Positions 40,193 through 49,917 of a DNA stretch of 64,000 nt are shown in pieces. Numbering within the stretch: the stretch's first letter is position 1; every line of letters begins with the position of its first letter. The DNA lies in assembly GCA_022826045.1 (NCBI GenBank), contig JAJDVQ010000015.1, positions 1 to 64,000 of the forward strand. The letters are read 5' to 3'. The position numbers were made by a program, and so were the translations under genes. Under the pieces are notes generated by a model that was not told the DNA's origin, did not search any database, and saw only the letters and a program-made list of their open reading frames with translations. Source of the DNA: Acidimicrobiia bacterium. GTDB taxonomy: Bacteria > Actinomycetota > Acidimicrobiia > Acidimicrobiales > Poriferisodalaceae.

Positions 40193-42778
40193 CTACTCGT
40201 CTGCGATGGCGTCCAGCACGTTCATCCGGCTCGCCCGGAATGCCGGGAACAGCGCAGCGATCAGCCCGAACGCCACCGAGATGACGAGGAAGACGAGCAG
40301 CTGCAGGTACGGCACCGCGATGGTGTCGATGATGTCGTCGGGGATCGCCGCCGAGGTGGCCACGCCGAACGCCGCACCCAGCACCACGCCCACCACGGCG
40401 CCGTACAGCGAGACAGCGGCGGCCTCCCAGCGGATCATGCGCCGCATCTGCCGACGGGTCATGCCGACCGCCCGCAGCAGCCCGATCTCGCGGATGCGCT
40501 CGAACACCGACAGCGTGAGCGTGTTCACGATGCCGACCAGCGCGATCAGCAGGGCGAAGGCCAAGAACACATTCACCAGGATGAGCACCGTGTTCAGGCC
40601 CGACTCGATGCTGTCCTGGAACTCCTGGCGGTCTTCGAGCTGCGCTTGCGGGTAGTCGGCCAGCACGTCGTCGATGACGGCGCGGGCCGCTTCGGGGTCG
40701 TCGATGGCCGACTGCACCATCACGAGGTCGTCGAACGCAGTGGTCGCCACCTGGGCGTGCAGCGCACTGTCGATGAACCAGTTGCTCCAGAAACCGCTGC
40801 CGTCGAAGATGGCCGCGACGTTGACGGTCCGTCGGTCTCCGCTGACGAACGTCAGGTCGACCTGGTCGCCGACCGCAAGGCCCTCGTCACCGGCCACGTC
40901 GCTGTGAATCAGCAGCCCGTTCTGGGGGTCGAAGCCGTCCAGGCTGCCCTCGGTGACGTCGATGTTGATCACCGCGTCGAGGTCGCGGATGCTGGCGACG
41001 GTGAGCGTGGTCTCGATCACCCGGGTCACCCCGGTCTGAACACCGCCGGCGTCGGCTTCGATCTGCGCGAGATCGAAGCTGAAGCCCACCGGCGTGCCGA
41101 TGTCGGCGGCGCGGATGTCACTGCTCAGCGTCTGCGGCAACCCGGCCTGCGTGTCGACGGTCACGATGAAATCGGCAGTGAACGCAGTGGCCAAGCGGTC
41201 GCCGAAGGACACCTTGAGCGACTGACCCACAATCGACACCATCGTCACGAGCGCCAGGCCGATCGTGAGCGCCACCGCGGTGGCGGAGGTTCGCCGGGGG
41301 TTGCGGGCAGCGTTCGCACGGGCCAGCCGACCCGAGATCGGCATGATCCACACCAGCGGCCGCGCCAGCAGCGACACCACCGATCTGGCCACCAGCGGGC
41401 TGAGCACCGACACCGCCACGAAGGTGATCGCAGCGCCGGCGCCGAGCGTGCTGAGCTGCGGCGTCGCACCGTCGAAGTCGCCGAACAGGCCGAGACCGGT
41501 GAGAACAAGACCGATGGCCAGCAGCACGCCGCCGCCAGCCAGTCGCTTCCAGCCGAGGCTGGCACGCTCGTCGCCGGTGGTGCCCTCCGACAGACCCGCC
41601 ACCGGCGAGATACGCGAGGCCTTGAAGGCTGGCACCAGTGACGCCAGCACGGTGAAGCCCACACCCACCACGACGGCCCACAGCACGGTGCGGGGCGTCA
41701 GCGGCAGCGAGCTCTCGGGCAGCGACGCCCCGAGCGCGCTGAACAGGGCCTTGATCCCGAGCGCTCCCAGCATGCCCAGGCCAAGCCCGGCCAGCGAGGC
41801 GACGATGCCGATGATCGCCGACTCGGTCAGCACCGACGTGCGCACCTGCCGGGGCGTGGCGCCCACGGCCCGCAGCAGCGAGAGCTCCCGCACCCGCTGG
41901 CCCAGCACGATGTTGAAGGTGTTGGAGATGATGAACATGCTCACGAACAGCACGATGAACGCGAACACCAGCAGGATCGTCTGGAACGGCCCGATGATGG
42001 TCTCGGTGCCCTCGCTGAATTCCTCGGCGGATTCTGCTGCGGTGATCACTTCGACGCCGTCGGGCAACACGGCCTCGATGCGGCTGCGCACCTCGGCGAT
42101 GTCGGCCCCCGCCTCGGCCCGCACGCTGATCGCGGTGAACTCGCCGGGATAGCCGAGCACCTCTTGGGCTGTCGCCGAGTCGAACAGCGAGAAGATGGCG
42201 CCCACGCCGGCATCCTCGGGGAAGCCGAACTGCGCCGTGCCGGTCAAGACGAACTCGCGTGGGCCGGTGGGCGTGACGATCTGGTAGGTGCCGCCCAGCT
42301 CGAAGTCATAGTCGGCGAAGGAGTTGACGTCGAGGGCGAACTCGCCGACACCGACGGGCCAGCGGCCGTCGATCAGGTAGAACTGCGACAGCGACTCGTC
42401 TTCGATCCAGTTGGAGCCGGCGGCCGGCGGCCCGAAGGTGGTGACCGGCTCACCGCTGCCGTCCACCGGGATCACGCCGTCGACGAAGAACCCGCCCGCA
42501 GCGATCTCCACGCCGTCGACGGCTGCGATGTCGTCGACGAGCTCGGCGGGCACCGGCGGCGCCACCGCATCGAAGACATCGCCGAACGGCAGCTCGCCCC
42601 GCACCGTGTAGTCGGTGCCGGTGTTGATGTCCTCGGCGAGCTGGTCGAAGCCGGAGCGCAACGAGTCGGCCGTCACGAACGCAGCCACCACGAAGGCCAC
42701 GCCGATGACGATGGTGCTCGCGGTCAGCGCAAAGCGGACCTTGTGCGCGAGCAGCGATTTGATGCCGAGTCGCAGCAT
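40193..42778 (-). CDS. ABC exporter permease, FtsX/MacB-like, 861 residues
   Basis: The protein starts with a transmembrane helix (HKVRFALTASTIVIGVAFVV). It has two FtsX-type permease domains (around residues 270-400 and 740-861), each with four-helix patterns, and large extracytoplasmic domains in between. RELSLLRAVGATPRQVRTSV and REIGLLRAVGMTRRQMRRMI are the two coupling-helix segments. A matching ATPase gene lies 3 bp upstream on the same strand, so the two form a MacB/LolCD-like or lipoprotein/antimicrobial-peptide transport complex. Substrate unknown. A decayed paralogue follows directly. Confidence 0.92.
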   Translation of the reverse strand: MLRLGIKSLLAHKVRFALTASTIVIGVAFVVAAFVTADSLRSGFDQLAEDINTGTDYTVRGELPFGDVFDAVAPPVPAELVDDIAAVDGVEIAAGGFFVDGVIPVDGSGEPVTTFGPPAAGSNWIEDESLSQFYLIDGRWPVGVGEFALDVNSFADYDFELGGTYQIVTPTGPREFVLTGTAQFGFPEDAGVGAIFSLFDSATAQEVLGYPGEFTAISVRAEAGADIAEVRSRIEAVLPDGVEVITAAESAEEFSEGTETIIGPFQTILLVFAFIVLFVSMFIISNTFNIVLGQRVRELSLLRAVGATPRQVRTSVLTESAIIGIVASLAGLGLGMLGALGIKALFSALGASLPESSLPLTPRTVLWAVVVGVGFTVLASLVPAFKASRISPVAGLSEGTTGDERASLGWKRLAGGGVLLAIGLVLTGLGLFGDFDGATPQLSTLGAGAAITFVAVSVLSPLVARSVVSLLARPLVWIMPISGRLARANAARNPRRTSATAVALTIGLALVTMVSIVGQSLKVSFGDRLATAFTADFIVTVDTQAGLPQTLSSDIRAADIGTPVGFSFDLAQIEADAGGVQTGVTRVIETTLTVASIRDLDAVINIDVTEGSLDGFDPQNGLLIHSDVAGDEGLAVGDQVDLTFVSGDRRTVNVAAIFDGSGFWSNWFIDSALHAQVATTAFDDLVMVQSAIDDPEAARAVIDDVLADYPQAQLEDRQEFQDSIESGLNTVLILVNVFLAFALLIALVGIVNTLTLSVFERIREIGLLRAVGMTRRQMRRMIRWEAAAVSLYGAVVGVVLGAAFGVATSAAIPDDIIDTIAVPYLQLLVFLVISVAFGLIAALFPAFRASRMNVLDAIADE

Positions 42779-42781
42779 GTA

Positions 42782-43528
42782 TCAAGCGCCGAGCTGGTTC
42801 ATGTGTGCGCGGATGCGCTCGGGCGTGGGGTCTTCGAGTTCGTCGACGATCTTGCCGTCCACCAGGAACACCACCCGGTCGGCGTATGAGGCCGCGACGG
42901 CGTCGTGGGTCACCATCACGATGGTCTGGCCCATCTCGTCCACGGCGTTGCGCATGAAGCCCAGGATCTCGGCGCCCGTGTTGAGGTCGACGTTGCCGGT
43001 GGGCTCGTCGGCGAAGATCACCTGCGGCTGGCCGGCCAGCGCCCGTGCCACCGCCACGCGCTGCTGCTGGCCGCCCGACAGCTCGCTCGGCCGGTGCTTG
43101 AGGCGGTCGGCCAGACCGGTGGCGCTGACCACTTCGTCGACCCAGTCGGCGTCGCCCGTGCTGCCGGCGAGGTCCATCGGCAGCATGATGTTCTCGATCG
43201 CTGTCAGCGTGGGGACCAGGTTGAACGCCTGGAACACGAACCCCACGTTGTCGCGGCGCAGCAGCGTGAGGTCGCGTTCGGACAGCGTGGACAGGTCGGT
43301 CTCGCCGATGAGCACCTGCCCCTCGGTCGCACGGTCGAGCCCAGCCATGCAGTGCATCAGCGTCGATTTGCCCGAGCCCGACGGACCCATGATCGCGGTG
43401 AACTGGCCTTGCTCGAACGTGACGTCGATGGCGTCGAGTGCGCGCACCGCCGTGTCGCCCGAGCCGTAGATCTTGGTGGCGGCAATGGCTCTCGCCGCTG
43501 CATGCGTGGGTGGAGCCGCGACAGACAT
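42782..43528 (-). CDS. ABC transporter ATP-binding protein (MacB/LolD-type)
   Basis: The 248-residue ATPase shows Walker A IMGPSGSGKSTLM, the signature LSGGQQQRVAVARALA, Walker B VIFADEPTGNVD and the switch His in VMVTHDAVAAS. The Q-loop lies in FVFQAFNLVPTLTAIEN. These match the LolD/MacB exporter group. GGGAGG is well placed before ATG 43528; the frame upstream (to 43573) is not used. It is the first gene of the exporter operon, with the permease start 3 bp after its stop. Confidence 0.94.
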   Translation of the reverse strand: MSVAAPPTHAAARAIAATKIYGSGDTAVRALDAIDVTFEQGQFTAIMGPSGSGKSTLMHCMAGLDRATEGQVLIGETDLSTLSERDLTLLRRDNVGFVFQAFNLVPTLTAIENIMLPMDLAGSTGDADWVDEVVSATGLADRLKHRPSELSGGQQQRVAVARALAGQPQVIFADEPTGNVDLNTGAEILGFMRNAVDEMGQTIVMVTHDAVAASYADRVVFLVDGKIVDELEDPTPERIRAHMNQLGA

Positions 43529-43627
43529 GAAGCCTCCCGGAGAGGTTGCAGACCGGCGCGCAACTCTACGCACGCCGACCTGCCGCCCATGTTCAGGTTT
43601 TTCTCAGGTTCGCAGTGTGGGACCCCG

Positions 43628-43655
43628 GTATATAGCTACGTGGCTGAATATATAC
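43628..43655. promoter_or_regulatory. GTATATA/TATATAC dyad before vapBC
   Basis: Perfect 7-bp arms (43628-43634 and 43649-43655) flank 14 bases, 8 bp upstream of the VapB start. The AT-rich arms stand out from GC-rich surroundings. This is where a VapB-type antitoxin would bind to repress the operon. Confidence 0.55.
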
Positions 43656-43663
43656 TCTGAGCC

Positions 43664-43858
43664 GTGGGAAAGCACCTGATCGATCTGGACGAGGAGGCCC
43701 TGTCGGCGGCGCGCGCCGAGCTGGGCACCGACACCATCAAGGCCACGGTCAACTCAGCACTGCGAGCTGCATGCGCCGTCCGGAGCAAGCGGGTCACCGC
43801 GGCGCTCGACACCCTGGCCGGCTTCGAATTCGACGACCGTGAGCGCGCGTGGCGCTGA
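43664..43858 (+). CDS. vapB: VapB-type antitoxin
   Basis: The 64-residue protein has the short VapB form. GKHLIDLDEEALSAARAEL at the start is the beta-strand plus helix of a ribbon-helix-helix-like DNA binder, and TIKATVNSALRAACAVRSKR continues the helix. The C-terminal tail (LDTLAGFEFDDRERAWR) should wrap into the toxin. The start is GTG. Its last codons overlap the toxin start by 10 bp. It should repress its own promoter through the dyad at 43628. Confidence 0.85.
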   Translation: MGKHLIDLDEEALSAARAELGTDTIKATVNSALRAACAVRSKRVTAALDTLAGFEFDDRERAWR

Positions 43859-44262
43859 CCCACCTCCTCGACACCAGCGTGCTGACCAGACTGTCCCATG
43901 ACGGAGTCCGCGCAGCGGCCGAGCGGCTGGTGGCCGCAGGCCGGGCAGCCCGTGCCGGCATCAGCGACCTCGAGATCGGCTTCTCGGCCCGCAACACCGA
44001 CGAGTGGGATGCCCTGGCCAGCAGCGTCGGCGAACTGCACCTAGTCGAGACGTCGGCCGAGCATGTGCATCGGGCACGCCAAGTGCAGCGCCTGCTCGCC
44101 GAGCGCGGCCTGCGCGGGCGGCCGGTCCCCGACCTGCTGATCGCCGCAGCAGCCGAAGCCGGGCAGCTCACGGTGTTGCACTACGACAGCGACTTCGACC
44201 TCATCGCATCGGTGACCGGCCAGCCATGCGAATGGATCGTCCCCCGAGGCACCATCGACTGA
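43849..44262 (+). CDS. vapC: VapC-type PIN-domain RNase toxin
   Basis: The 137-residue protein has the PIN acidic set: D8 in THLLDTSVLTRL, Glu in ISDLEIGFSARN, Asp in PVPDLLIAAAAEAG and the final Asp residues in HYDSDFDLIA. These bind the metal ions for RNA cleavage, usually tRNA or rRNA loops in VapC proteins. The GTG start overlaps the end of the antitoxin gene, as expected. No truncation is seen, so the pair is probably active. Confidence 0.9.
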   Translation: MALTHLLDTSVLTRLSHDGVRAAAERLVAAGRAARAGISDLEIGFSARNTDEWDALASSVGELHLVETSAEHVHRARQVQRLLAERGLRGRPVPDLLIAAAAEAGQLTVLHYDSDFDLIASVTGQPCEWIVPRGTID

Positions 44263-44317
44263 ACCCACTGCCGGGGCGGCGCTAGCAGCACAACCGTGTC
44301 CGTCGATTCATGCAAGT

Positions 44318-44554
44318 TCAAGCCGTCGAAAATAGAAACTTGAGAGCGATGTCGGGGCCGCCCGCCAAGCTGGCTCGACGTCCCGACGGGCCGTCCATGT
44401 AGACGATGCCTGGGAATTGGCGGGTCTTGAGTCCCTCGTCGAGCAGTGAGGCGGCCAGCACGGGCGGCGGTTGATCGCTGGCCTCACCCTCGGCGCGCAG
44501 ACGTTCAGCCAGTTCCTCGGAAATCGGAAGGGGTGCCGTACCGGTCACGACCAC
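44318..44554 (-). pseudogene. Truncated antitoxin, related to the one at 12463
   Basis: The 78-residue frame contains SEELAERLRAEG and then LLDEGLKTRQFPGIVYMDGP and SGRRASLAGGPDIA. This is the same block as the longer antitoxin at 12463-12882, in the same order. After PDI the family sequence is lost (ALKFLFSTA then stop) and no DUF5615 toxin follows. It is probably the stump of a lost toxin-antitoxin pair, although a short free-standing antitoxin that protects against the other pair is conceivable. Confidence 0.6.
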
Positions 44555-44598
44555 AAGCGTAGGCGCCCGACTCGCGCGACTCCTAGTGATTTTCGAGA

Positions 44599-47500
44599 TC
44601 AGGGGCGGAGGGTGGGGCCGCGGTAGCCGGGGGTGAAGCCGTGCTCTAAGAGAATGTCATGGATGGGGTGCTCGGCTGCGGGGCCGGCGTCGATGCGGGA
44701 CAGCTCGACCTTGGCGAGCCGGCCGTCGGCGAGTGCCTGGCGCAGGGCGCCGATCCAGCGCAGATCGTCTGCTGCGTGCTCGAAGGTGTGCAGGGTGCGG
44801 CCGCCGCGGTCCAGTGCTACGAGCGGCGCGCCGTCGGCCAGCACCACATGAGCGCCGGCAGTGCGGCTGGGTCGGCCCTCGCTGGCTGACCAACTCAGTG
44901 CGGCGCCGTAGGGCTGGGCTGGGTCGGCCGCGGCCAGCACCACGACGTCGGTTTGACTCCGATCGTTCGGGCGTTCGGGTGTCGCAGGGCGGTCGGTATA
45001 TAACGGCGTCGAGTGCTGCCGGTAGTCGCGGAGGCGCTCGACTGCCGCGGCGGTGGCGAACTGCGCCCCGCCGAGGCCCTCCACGAAGTGACCGCGCCGC
45101 ACGCTGCCGCGTTCTTCGAGCGCCCGCAAGATGCCGTAGGCCGCTGCGAAGCCTCCCGGATGGCCCTCGGCCAGCACGCCCGGGCGGGTGACGATGCCGT
45201 GCCGCTCCAGCAGCGCTTGCGCGCCGCCGTGCGCACGCTCGGTGGCCGACGGCACCGGCTCGCGCAGCAGCGAGGTCAGCGACCAGCGGCCCGCCGCGCT
45301 CGGCGGCCCGCCGCTGCGCAGGCGGCCGAGACGTGGACGGCGGGGTCCCGAACGGGTCAGCACGCCCGAGCGACCACGACGCGCGCCGTGACGGGCGCCC
45401 GTGGCTCGGCCAGCGCCTGACGATTTGCTTCGGCCGCCGCGGCGAAGCCCGAGGGCCCGCAGCGGCACCAGGGTGTCGTTGGTGACGAGACCAGCCCACA
45501 CCAAGTCCCACAGCGCAGCCAGCACCCGCTCGGACAGGTTCGCCAGATCCGTAGGCCGCGCCGAGGCAGCGGGCTTCCGTGCGGGCACTCGCCCATCGGG
45601 TGCACCATCCGCCGGCTCAGCGGGACGTGCCGCACTGTCGCCATGCTCACGGCTGTCGGCGGTGGCGGCGTGGGCTGCGCTGAGCAGGTCGGGCCAGAAG
45701 GCGGCGCCGTACTCGGCAAGGTGGGCCAGCAGGGCTGCTGACACCGGGTTGTCGGGCTCAGGCTCGGTTGGCGGTGCCAGAGTGGCGATTTCGTCGCGCC
45801 AGTAGAGACGGATGCGGCCGTCGTTGGGGCCGAGCGATCCCGCACCGATCCACACCAGCTCGCCGCTGGCCAGCAACGCGTCCAGATCGGCACTGCTGTA
45901 GCGGGCGACGCGTGCGGGCAGCACATCGGTCTCGAGGATCGAGGCGGCCACGGGTGCACCGGCGAGCTGGGTGATGGCGTCGGCCAGTGCATCGGCGCCG
46001 CGCCGTGGCCGGTCGATGCTGTGCCACGCCGACAGGAAACGGGCATAGGCCTCGGGCGGCACCGGCTCCACTTCACGCCGCAACCGTGCCAGCGAGCGCC
46101 GCCGCACGGTTCGCAGCACCGAGGTGTCGCACCATTCGGTGCTGGTGCCGTCGGGCCGGAACGCGCCCCGGGTGACCCGCTTGGCGGTCTCCAACCGGTT
46201 GAGCGCTGCCGTGACCCGAACCTCCGCGATGCCGAGCCGCTCGGCGACCGCGTCGGCTTCGAACGGCACATGCGTGGATGCGAAGCGGGCCACCAACTCG
46301 TCGAGCGGATCGGTGCCCGGCGTCAGCATGTCGACAGTCAGCGCCGCGGGCAGGCCCACGGGCAATGCGCACCCCAGCGCATCCCGGTAGCGGGCGGCGT
46401 CCTCCACCGCCACATACCGGGTCTCGCCCGCCACCCGCAGCTCAACAGCACGACGCTCGGCCACCAGCTCAGCCAGCCAGCCTTCGCCCGGCGCACTCGG
46501 CTCGCAGCGGTAGGAGAGCTCCTCTGCGGTCAGGTCGCCGACTCGGCTGAGGACGTCGGCGAGCTCGTCGGCGCTGCGGGCCCGGCGGCCGTCGGCCAGG
46601 CGCTGCAGCTCCAGCTCGAGCGTGGCGAGCACCTCTGCGTCGAGCAGTTCCCGCAGTTCCTCGGCGCCGAGCAGATCGGCCAGCAGGTCGCGGTCGAGCG
46701 CCAGCGCCGCCGCTCGGCGTTCTGCCAACGGGGCGTCGCCGCCGTACATGAACACCGAGATCCAGTCGAACAGCAGGCTCTGCGCCATCGGCGAGGCGCC
46801 GTCGGTGTCCACGGTGACCATGCGGATCTTGCGCGACCGGATATCGGACAGCACCTCTGCCAATGCCGGCACGTCGAACACTTCCTGCAGGCATTCCCGG
46901 GAGGTCTCCAGCAGCATCGGGAAGCTCGGGTACTTGGCCGCCACCTCCAGCAGTCCCGCCGAGCGCTGGCGCTGCTGCCACAGCGGCACCCGCTCGCCGG
47001 GCCGGCGGCGGGGCAGCAGCAGCGCCCGGCCCGCCACCTCCCGGAAGCGCGACGCGAACAGGGCCGTCGAGGGCAGATGACTCACGATGGCGTCCCGCAC
47101 CTCGTCGGGATCGAGCGCCAAGTCCGTCGCATCCAGCATCGGAGCGTCGCTGGTACCCGGCGAGTCCCACGCAGACCCGTTGCCGGCCGCGCCTGCACCG
47201 TCGTCGTCGGGCGACCAGACATCGGGCAGCCGCAGCACGATCCCGTCGTCGCTCCACAGCAGCTCGACGCCGCCCATGCCGTTGACTTCCCCGCTGCCAG
47301 CGGCATGCTCGGCAAACTTGGCCTGCAGCGCGATCCCCCACGGCGCGTGCACCCGGGCGCCGAATGGGGTGAGGATGCAGATGCGCCAGTCGCCGATCTC
47401 GTCGCGGAAGCGCTCCACCACAATCGTTCGGTCGTCGGGCACCGCGCCAGTGGCCGCCCGCTGCGCGTCGAGATACCGCAGCACGTTGACCGCGGCAGAA

Positions 47501-49863
47501 CGGTCGAGGCAGTTCTCCCGCTGCAGCTGTTCCACCAGCCGAGCGGTCGGCGCCGCGGCTTTCGAGGACGCGCGGACAGATGCACCCTCCCGTTGCGTCT
47601 CCTGCTGCTTCCCGCCTGTCTTCTCCGTCCCGCGCGAAGACTGGCTCGCCGGCCGCTCGGATCCGGGCGTCGCCGTCGGGCTCAGGCTCTCGCCCGCACG
47701 ACGGGGTGATGACGTCGACTCGACGTAGCCGCGCCGGGCCATGACAGCAATGCGCTCCGCTTCGGCGTCGAGCTGCATCAGGTGAGACTCGAGATCGGCC
47801 GGCAGCGCGTCACCGATGGTGCGAATGAACGCCCCGACTGCCCTGCCCAGCTCCAGCGGCCGGCCGGGCCCGTCGCCGTGCCAGAACGGCATCTTGCCCG
47901 GCTCACCCGGCGCCGGCGTGACCACCACCCGGTCGAAGGTGATCTCGGCGATCCGCCACGTCGACGCCCCCAGCAGGAACGTCTCGCCCACTCGCGCCTC
48001 GTACACCATCTCCTCGTCGAGCTCGCCCACACGCGAACCGTCGGCGGTGAACACCGCGTAGAGGCCCCGATCGGGAATCGTTCCGGCGTTGGTCACGGCC
48101 AAGCGGCCCGCACCCTGGCGAGCCCGCAGCATCCCGGTGGTGCGGTCCCACACGATGCGCGGACGCAGCTCGCGGAACTCCTCGGACGGGTAGCGGCCCG
48201 CCAGCAGGTCGAGCACCGAGCTGAACACCTCCTCGCTGAGCTGCTCGTAGGGCGCGGCCCGCCGGATGACCGCCAGCAGGTCGGGCACCGACCAGTCGTC
48301 AACCGCCACCATGGCCACCACCTGCTGGGCCAGCACGTCGAGCGGCTGACGGGGGTAGCGGATCGACTCGATCTCGCCGGTGCCCATGCGCTGCGCCACC
48401 ACCGCCGCCTCGACCAGGTCGCCCCGGTGACGGGGGAAGATCTTGCCGACGCTGGGCTCGCCCACCTGGTGCCCGGCCCGCCCGATGCGCTGCATGCCTG
48501 CCGCCGCCGACGGCGGCGATGCCACCTGCACCACCAGATCGACTGCGCCCATGTCGATGCCCAGCTCCAACGACGAGGTGGCCACGATGGCGCGCACCCG
48601 GCCCGCCTTGAGATCGTCCTCGATGCCGAGTCGCTGCTCGCGGCTGAGCGAGCCATGATGCGCCCGCACCAGCTCGGCACCCTCCGGCGGCGAGGTGCCC
48701 TCGGCTTCGGCAGCCCGGTTGAGCCCCTCCAGATGCAGCTCGTTCAGCCGGGTAGCCAGCCGCTCGGCAAGCCGGCGCGCATTCGTGAAGATGATGGTGG
48801 AGCGGTGCGCATAGACGAGCTCCAGCAGCCGGGGATGAATCGCCGGCCAGATGCTGTTGGAGTGCGTCTGCGGCGCCGTCGCGTCCGGCTGGGTCAGCGT
48901 CTCTGGGGGCGCAGTCTGAGGAGGCACCGCTTCGTTCGGCGCTGGGTCGGCCTGAGCTGCCGGCACGACCGTGTCTGATGGCGCCACCGCCACCGGCGCG
49001 GCGAAGTCGTCATCATGATCGACGCGCACTGCGCCATTGGGCGCAGCGCCGACACTGGCAGCCGCCAGATCGCCCATGTCGGACACGCCGACGATGACCT
49101 CCACGTCGAGCTGCTTGGTCATCCCGGCATCGGTGATCTCGACATGGCGAGACGCCGGCTGTTCGGGATCGGTGCCGCCGAGGAACCGGGCCACCTCCGA
49201 GAGCGGCCGCTGCGTGGCCGACAGCCCGATCCGCTGCGGCGGCTCGCCGGTCAGCTCGCACAGCCGCTCCAGCGACAGCACCAGGTGCGTGCCCCGCTTG
49301 GTGGCCGCCACCGAGTGGATCTCGTCGACGATCACCCACCGCACCCACCGCAGCGTCTCGCGCGCCTGCGACGTCAGCATCAGGTACAGCGACTCCGGCG
49401 TGGTGATCGCAATGTCGGGCGGCCGGGTGACCAGCCGCCGGCGTTCAGCAGCGCCGGTGTCGCCCGTGCGCACCCCCACCGTCGGCATATGCACGTCGAC
49501 GCCCAGCCGCTCGGCGGCCAGGCTGATGCCGGCCAGCGGCGCCCGCAGGTTCTTGTCGACATCGACCGCCAGCGCCCGCAGCGGCGACAGGTACAGCACC
49601 CGGGTGCGCTCCGCACGCGTCGGCTCCGGCTCGCTCATGATCCGGTCGATCGCCCACAAGAACGCGGCCAGCGTCTTGCCCGACCCAGTAGGAGCAGCAA
49701 TCAGGCAATGCCGCCCCTCCGAAATGCTCTGCCACCCCGAGACTTGGCACTCAGTCGGCGCCGCAAACGTCGACGCGAACCACGCCCCAGTAGGCGCGCT
49801 AAACGACCCCAGCGCCGGGTGCAGCCGACCCGCGATGTCGCCCTCAGCGGCAGAAGCAGCCAT
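44599..49863 (-). CDS. lhr: Lhr-type large DEAD/DEAH helicase
   Basis: The 1754-residue protein is a Lhr (large helicase-related) ATPase. Walker A is IAAPTGSGKTLAAFLW near residue 58, Walker B VIVDEIHSVAATKRG, and motif III LSATQRPLSE. The second RecA domain has RAIVATSSLELGIDMGAVD and QRIGRAGHQ. The Lhr winged-helix and core follow, with a long C-terminal region. Two low-complexity insertions interrupt it: one after the first RecA domain (about residues 275-345, Ala/Pro/Thr-rich) and one near residues 715-770. Lhr acts on DNA with bound RNA or damaged DNA, 3' to 5'. It ends at 44599, about 45 bp from the antitoxin stump. Confidence 0.94.
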   Translation of the reverse strand: MAASAAEGDIAGRLHPALGSFSAPTGAWFASTFAAPTECQVSGWQSISEGRHCLIAAPTGSGKTLAAFLWAIDRIMSEPEPTRAERTRVLYLSPLRALAVDVDKNLRAPLAGISLAAERLGVDVHMPTVGVRTGDTGAAERRRLVTRPPDIAITTPESLYLMLTSQARETLRWVRWVIVDEIHSVAATKRGTHLVLSLERLCELTGEPPQRIGLSATQRPLSEVARFLGGTDPEQPASRHVEITDAGMTKQLDVEVIVGVSDMGDLAAASVGAAPNGAVRVDHDDDFAAPVAVAPSDTVVPAAQADPAPNEAVPPQTAPPETLTQPDATAPQTHSNSIWPAIHPRLLELVYAHRSTIIFTNARRLAERLATRLNELHLEGLNRAAEAEGTSPPEGAELVRAHHGSLSREQRLGIEDDLKAGRVRAIVATSSLELGIDMGAVDLVVQVASPPSAAAGMQRIGRAGHQVGEPSVGKIFPRHRGDLVEAAVVAQRMGTGEIESIRYPRQPLDVLAQQVVAMVAVDDWSVPDLLAVIRRAAPYEQLSEEVFSSVLDLLAGRYPSEEFRELRPRIVWDRTTGMLRARQGAGRLAVTNAGTIPDRGLYAVFTADGSRVGELDEEMVYEARVGETFLLGASTWRIAEITFDRVVVTPAPGEPGKMPFWHGDGPGRPLELGRAVGAFIRTIGDALPADLESHLMQLDAEAERIAVMARRGYVESTSSPRRAGESLSPTATPGSERPASQSSRGTEKTGGKQQETQREGASVRASSKAAAPTARLVEQLQRENCLDRSAAVNVLRYLDAQRAATGAVPDDRTIVVERFRDEIGDWRICILTPFGARVHAPWGIALQAKFAEHAAGSGEVNGMGGVELLWSDDGIVLRLPDVWSPDDDGAGAAGNGSAWDSPGTSDAPMLDATDLALDPDEVRDAIVSHLPSTALFASRFREVAGRALLLPRRRPGERVPLWQQRQRSAGLLEVAAKYPSFPMLLETSRECLQEVFDVPALAEVLSDIRSRKIRMVTVDTDGASPMAQSLLFDWISVFMYGGDAPLAERRAAALALDRDLLADLLGAEELRELLDAEVLATLELELQRLADGRRARSADELADVLSRVGDLTAEELSYRCEPSAPGEGWLAELVAERRAVELRVAGETRYVAVEDAARYRDALGCALPVGLPAALTVDMLTPGTDPLDELVARFASTHVPFEADAVAERLGIAEVRVTAALNRLETAKRVTRGAFRPDGTSTEWCDTSVLRTVRRRSLARLRREVEPVPPEAYARFLSAWHSIDRPRRGADALADAITQLAGAPVAASILETDVLPARVARYSSADLDALLASGELVWIGAGSLGPNDGRIRLYWRDEIATLAPPTEPEPDNPVSAALLAHLAEYGAAFWPDLLSAAHAATADSREHGDSAARPAEPADGAPDGRVPARKPAASARPTDLANLSERVLAALWDLVWAGLVTNDTLVPLRALGLRRGGRSKSSGAGRATGARHGARRGRSGVLTRSGPRRPRLGRLRSGGPPSAAGRWSLTSLLREPVPSATERAHGGAQALLERHGIVTRPGVLAEGHPGGFAAAYGILRALEERGSVRRGHFVEGLGGAQFATAAAVERLRDYRQHSTPLYTDRPATPERPNDRSQTDVVVLAAADPAQPYGAALSWSASEGRPSRTAGAHVVLADGAPLVALDRGGRTLHTFEHAADDLRWIGALRQALADGRLAKVELSRIDAGPAAEHPIHDILLEHGFTPGYRGPTLRP

Positions 49864-49917
49864 CCAAGGCCATTACTACAACCCCGGTGTCACACCCGCC
49901 TTCGCAGCGGGCGCGTT

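Noticed and set aside
43357-43590. An extra small gene upstream of the ABC ATPase
   Set aside because: It is an out-of-frame shadow of the ATPase coding region with no ribosome site.
46021-48978. Two long plus-strand frames of 562 and 398 codons
   Set aside because: Both are antisense to the Lhr helicase, which has all its motifs on the minus strand.
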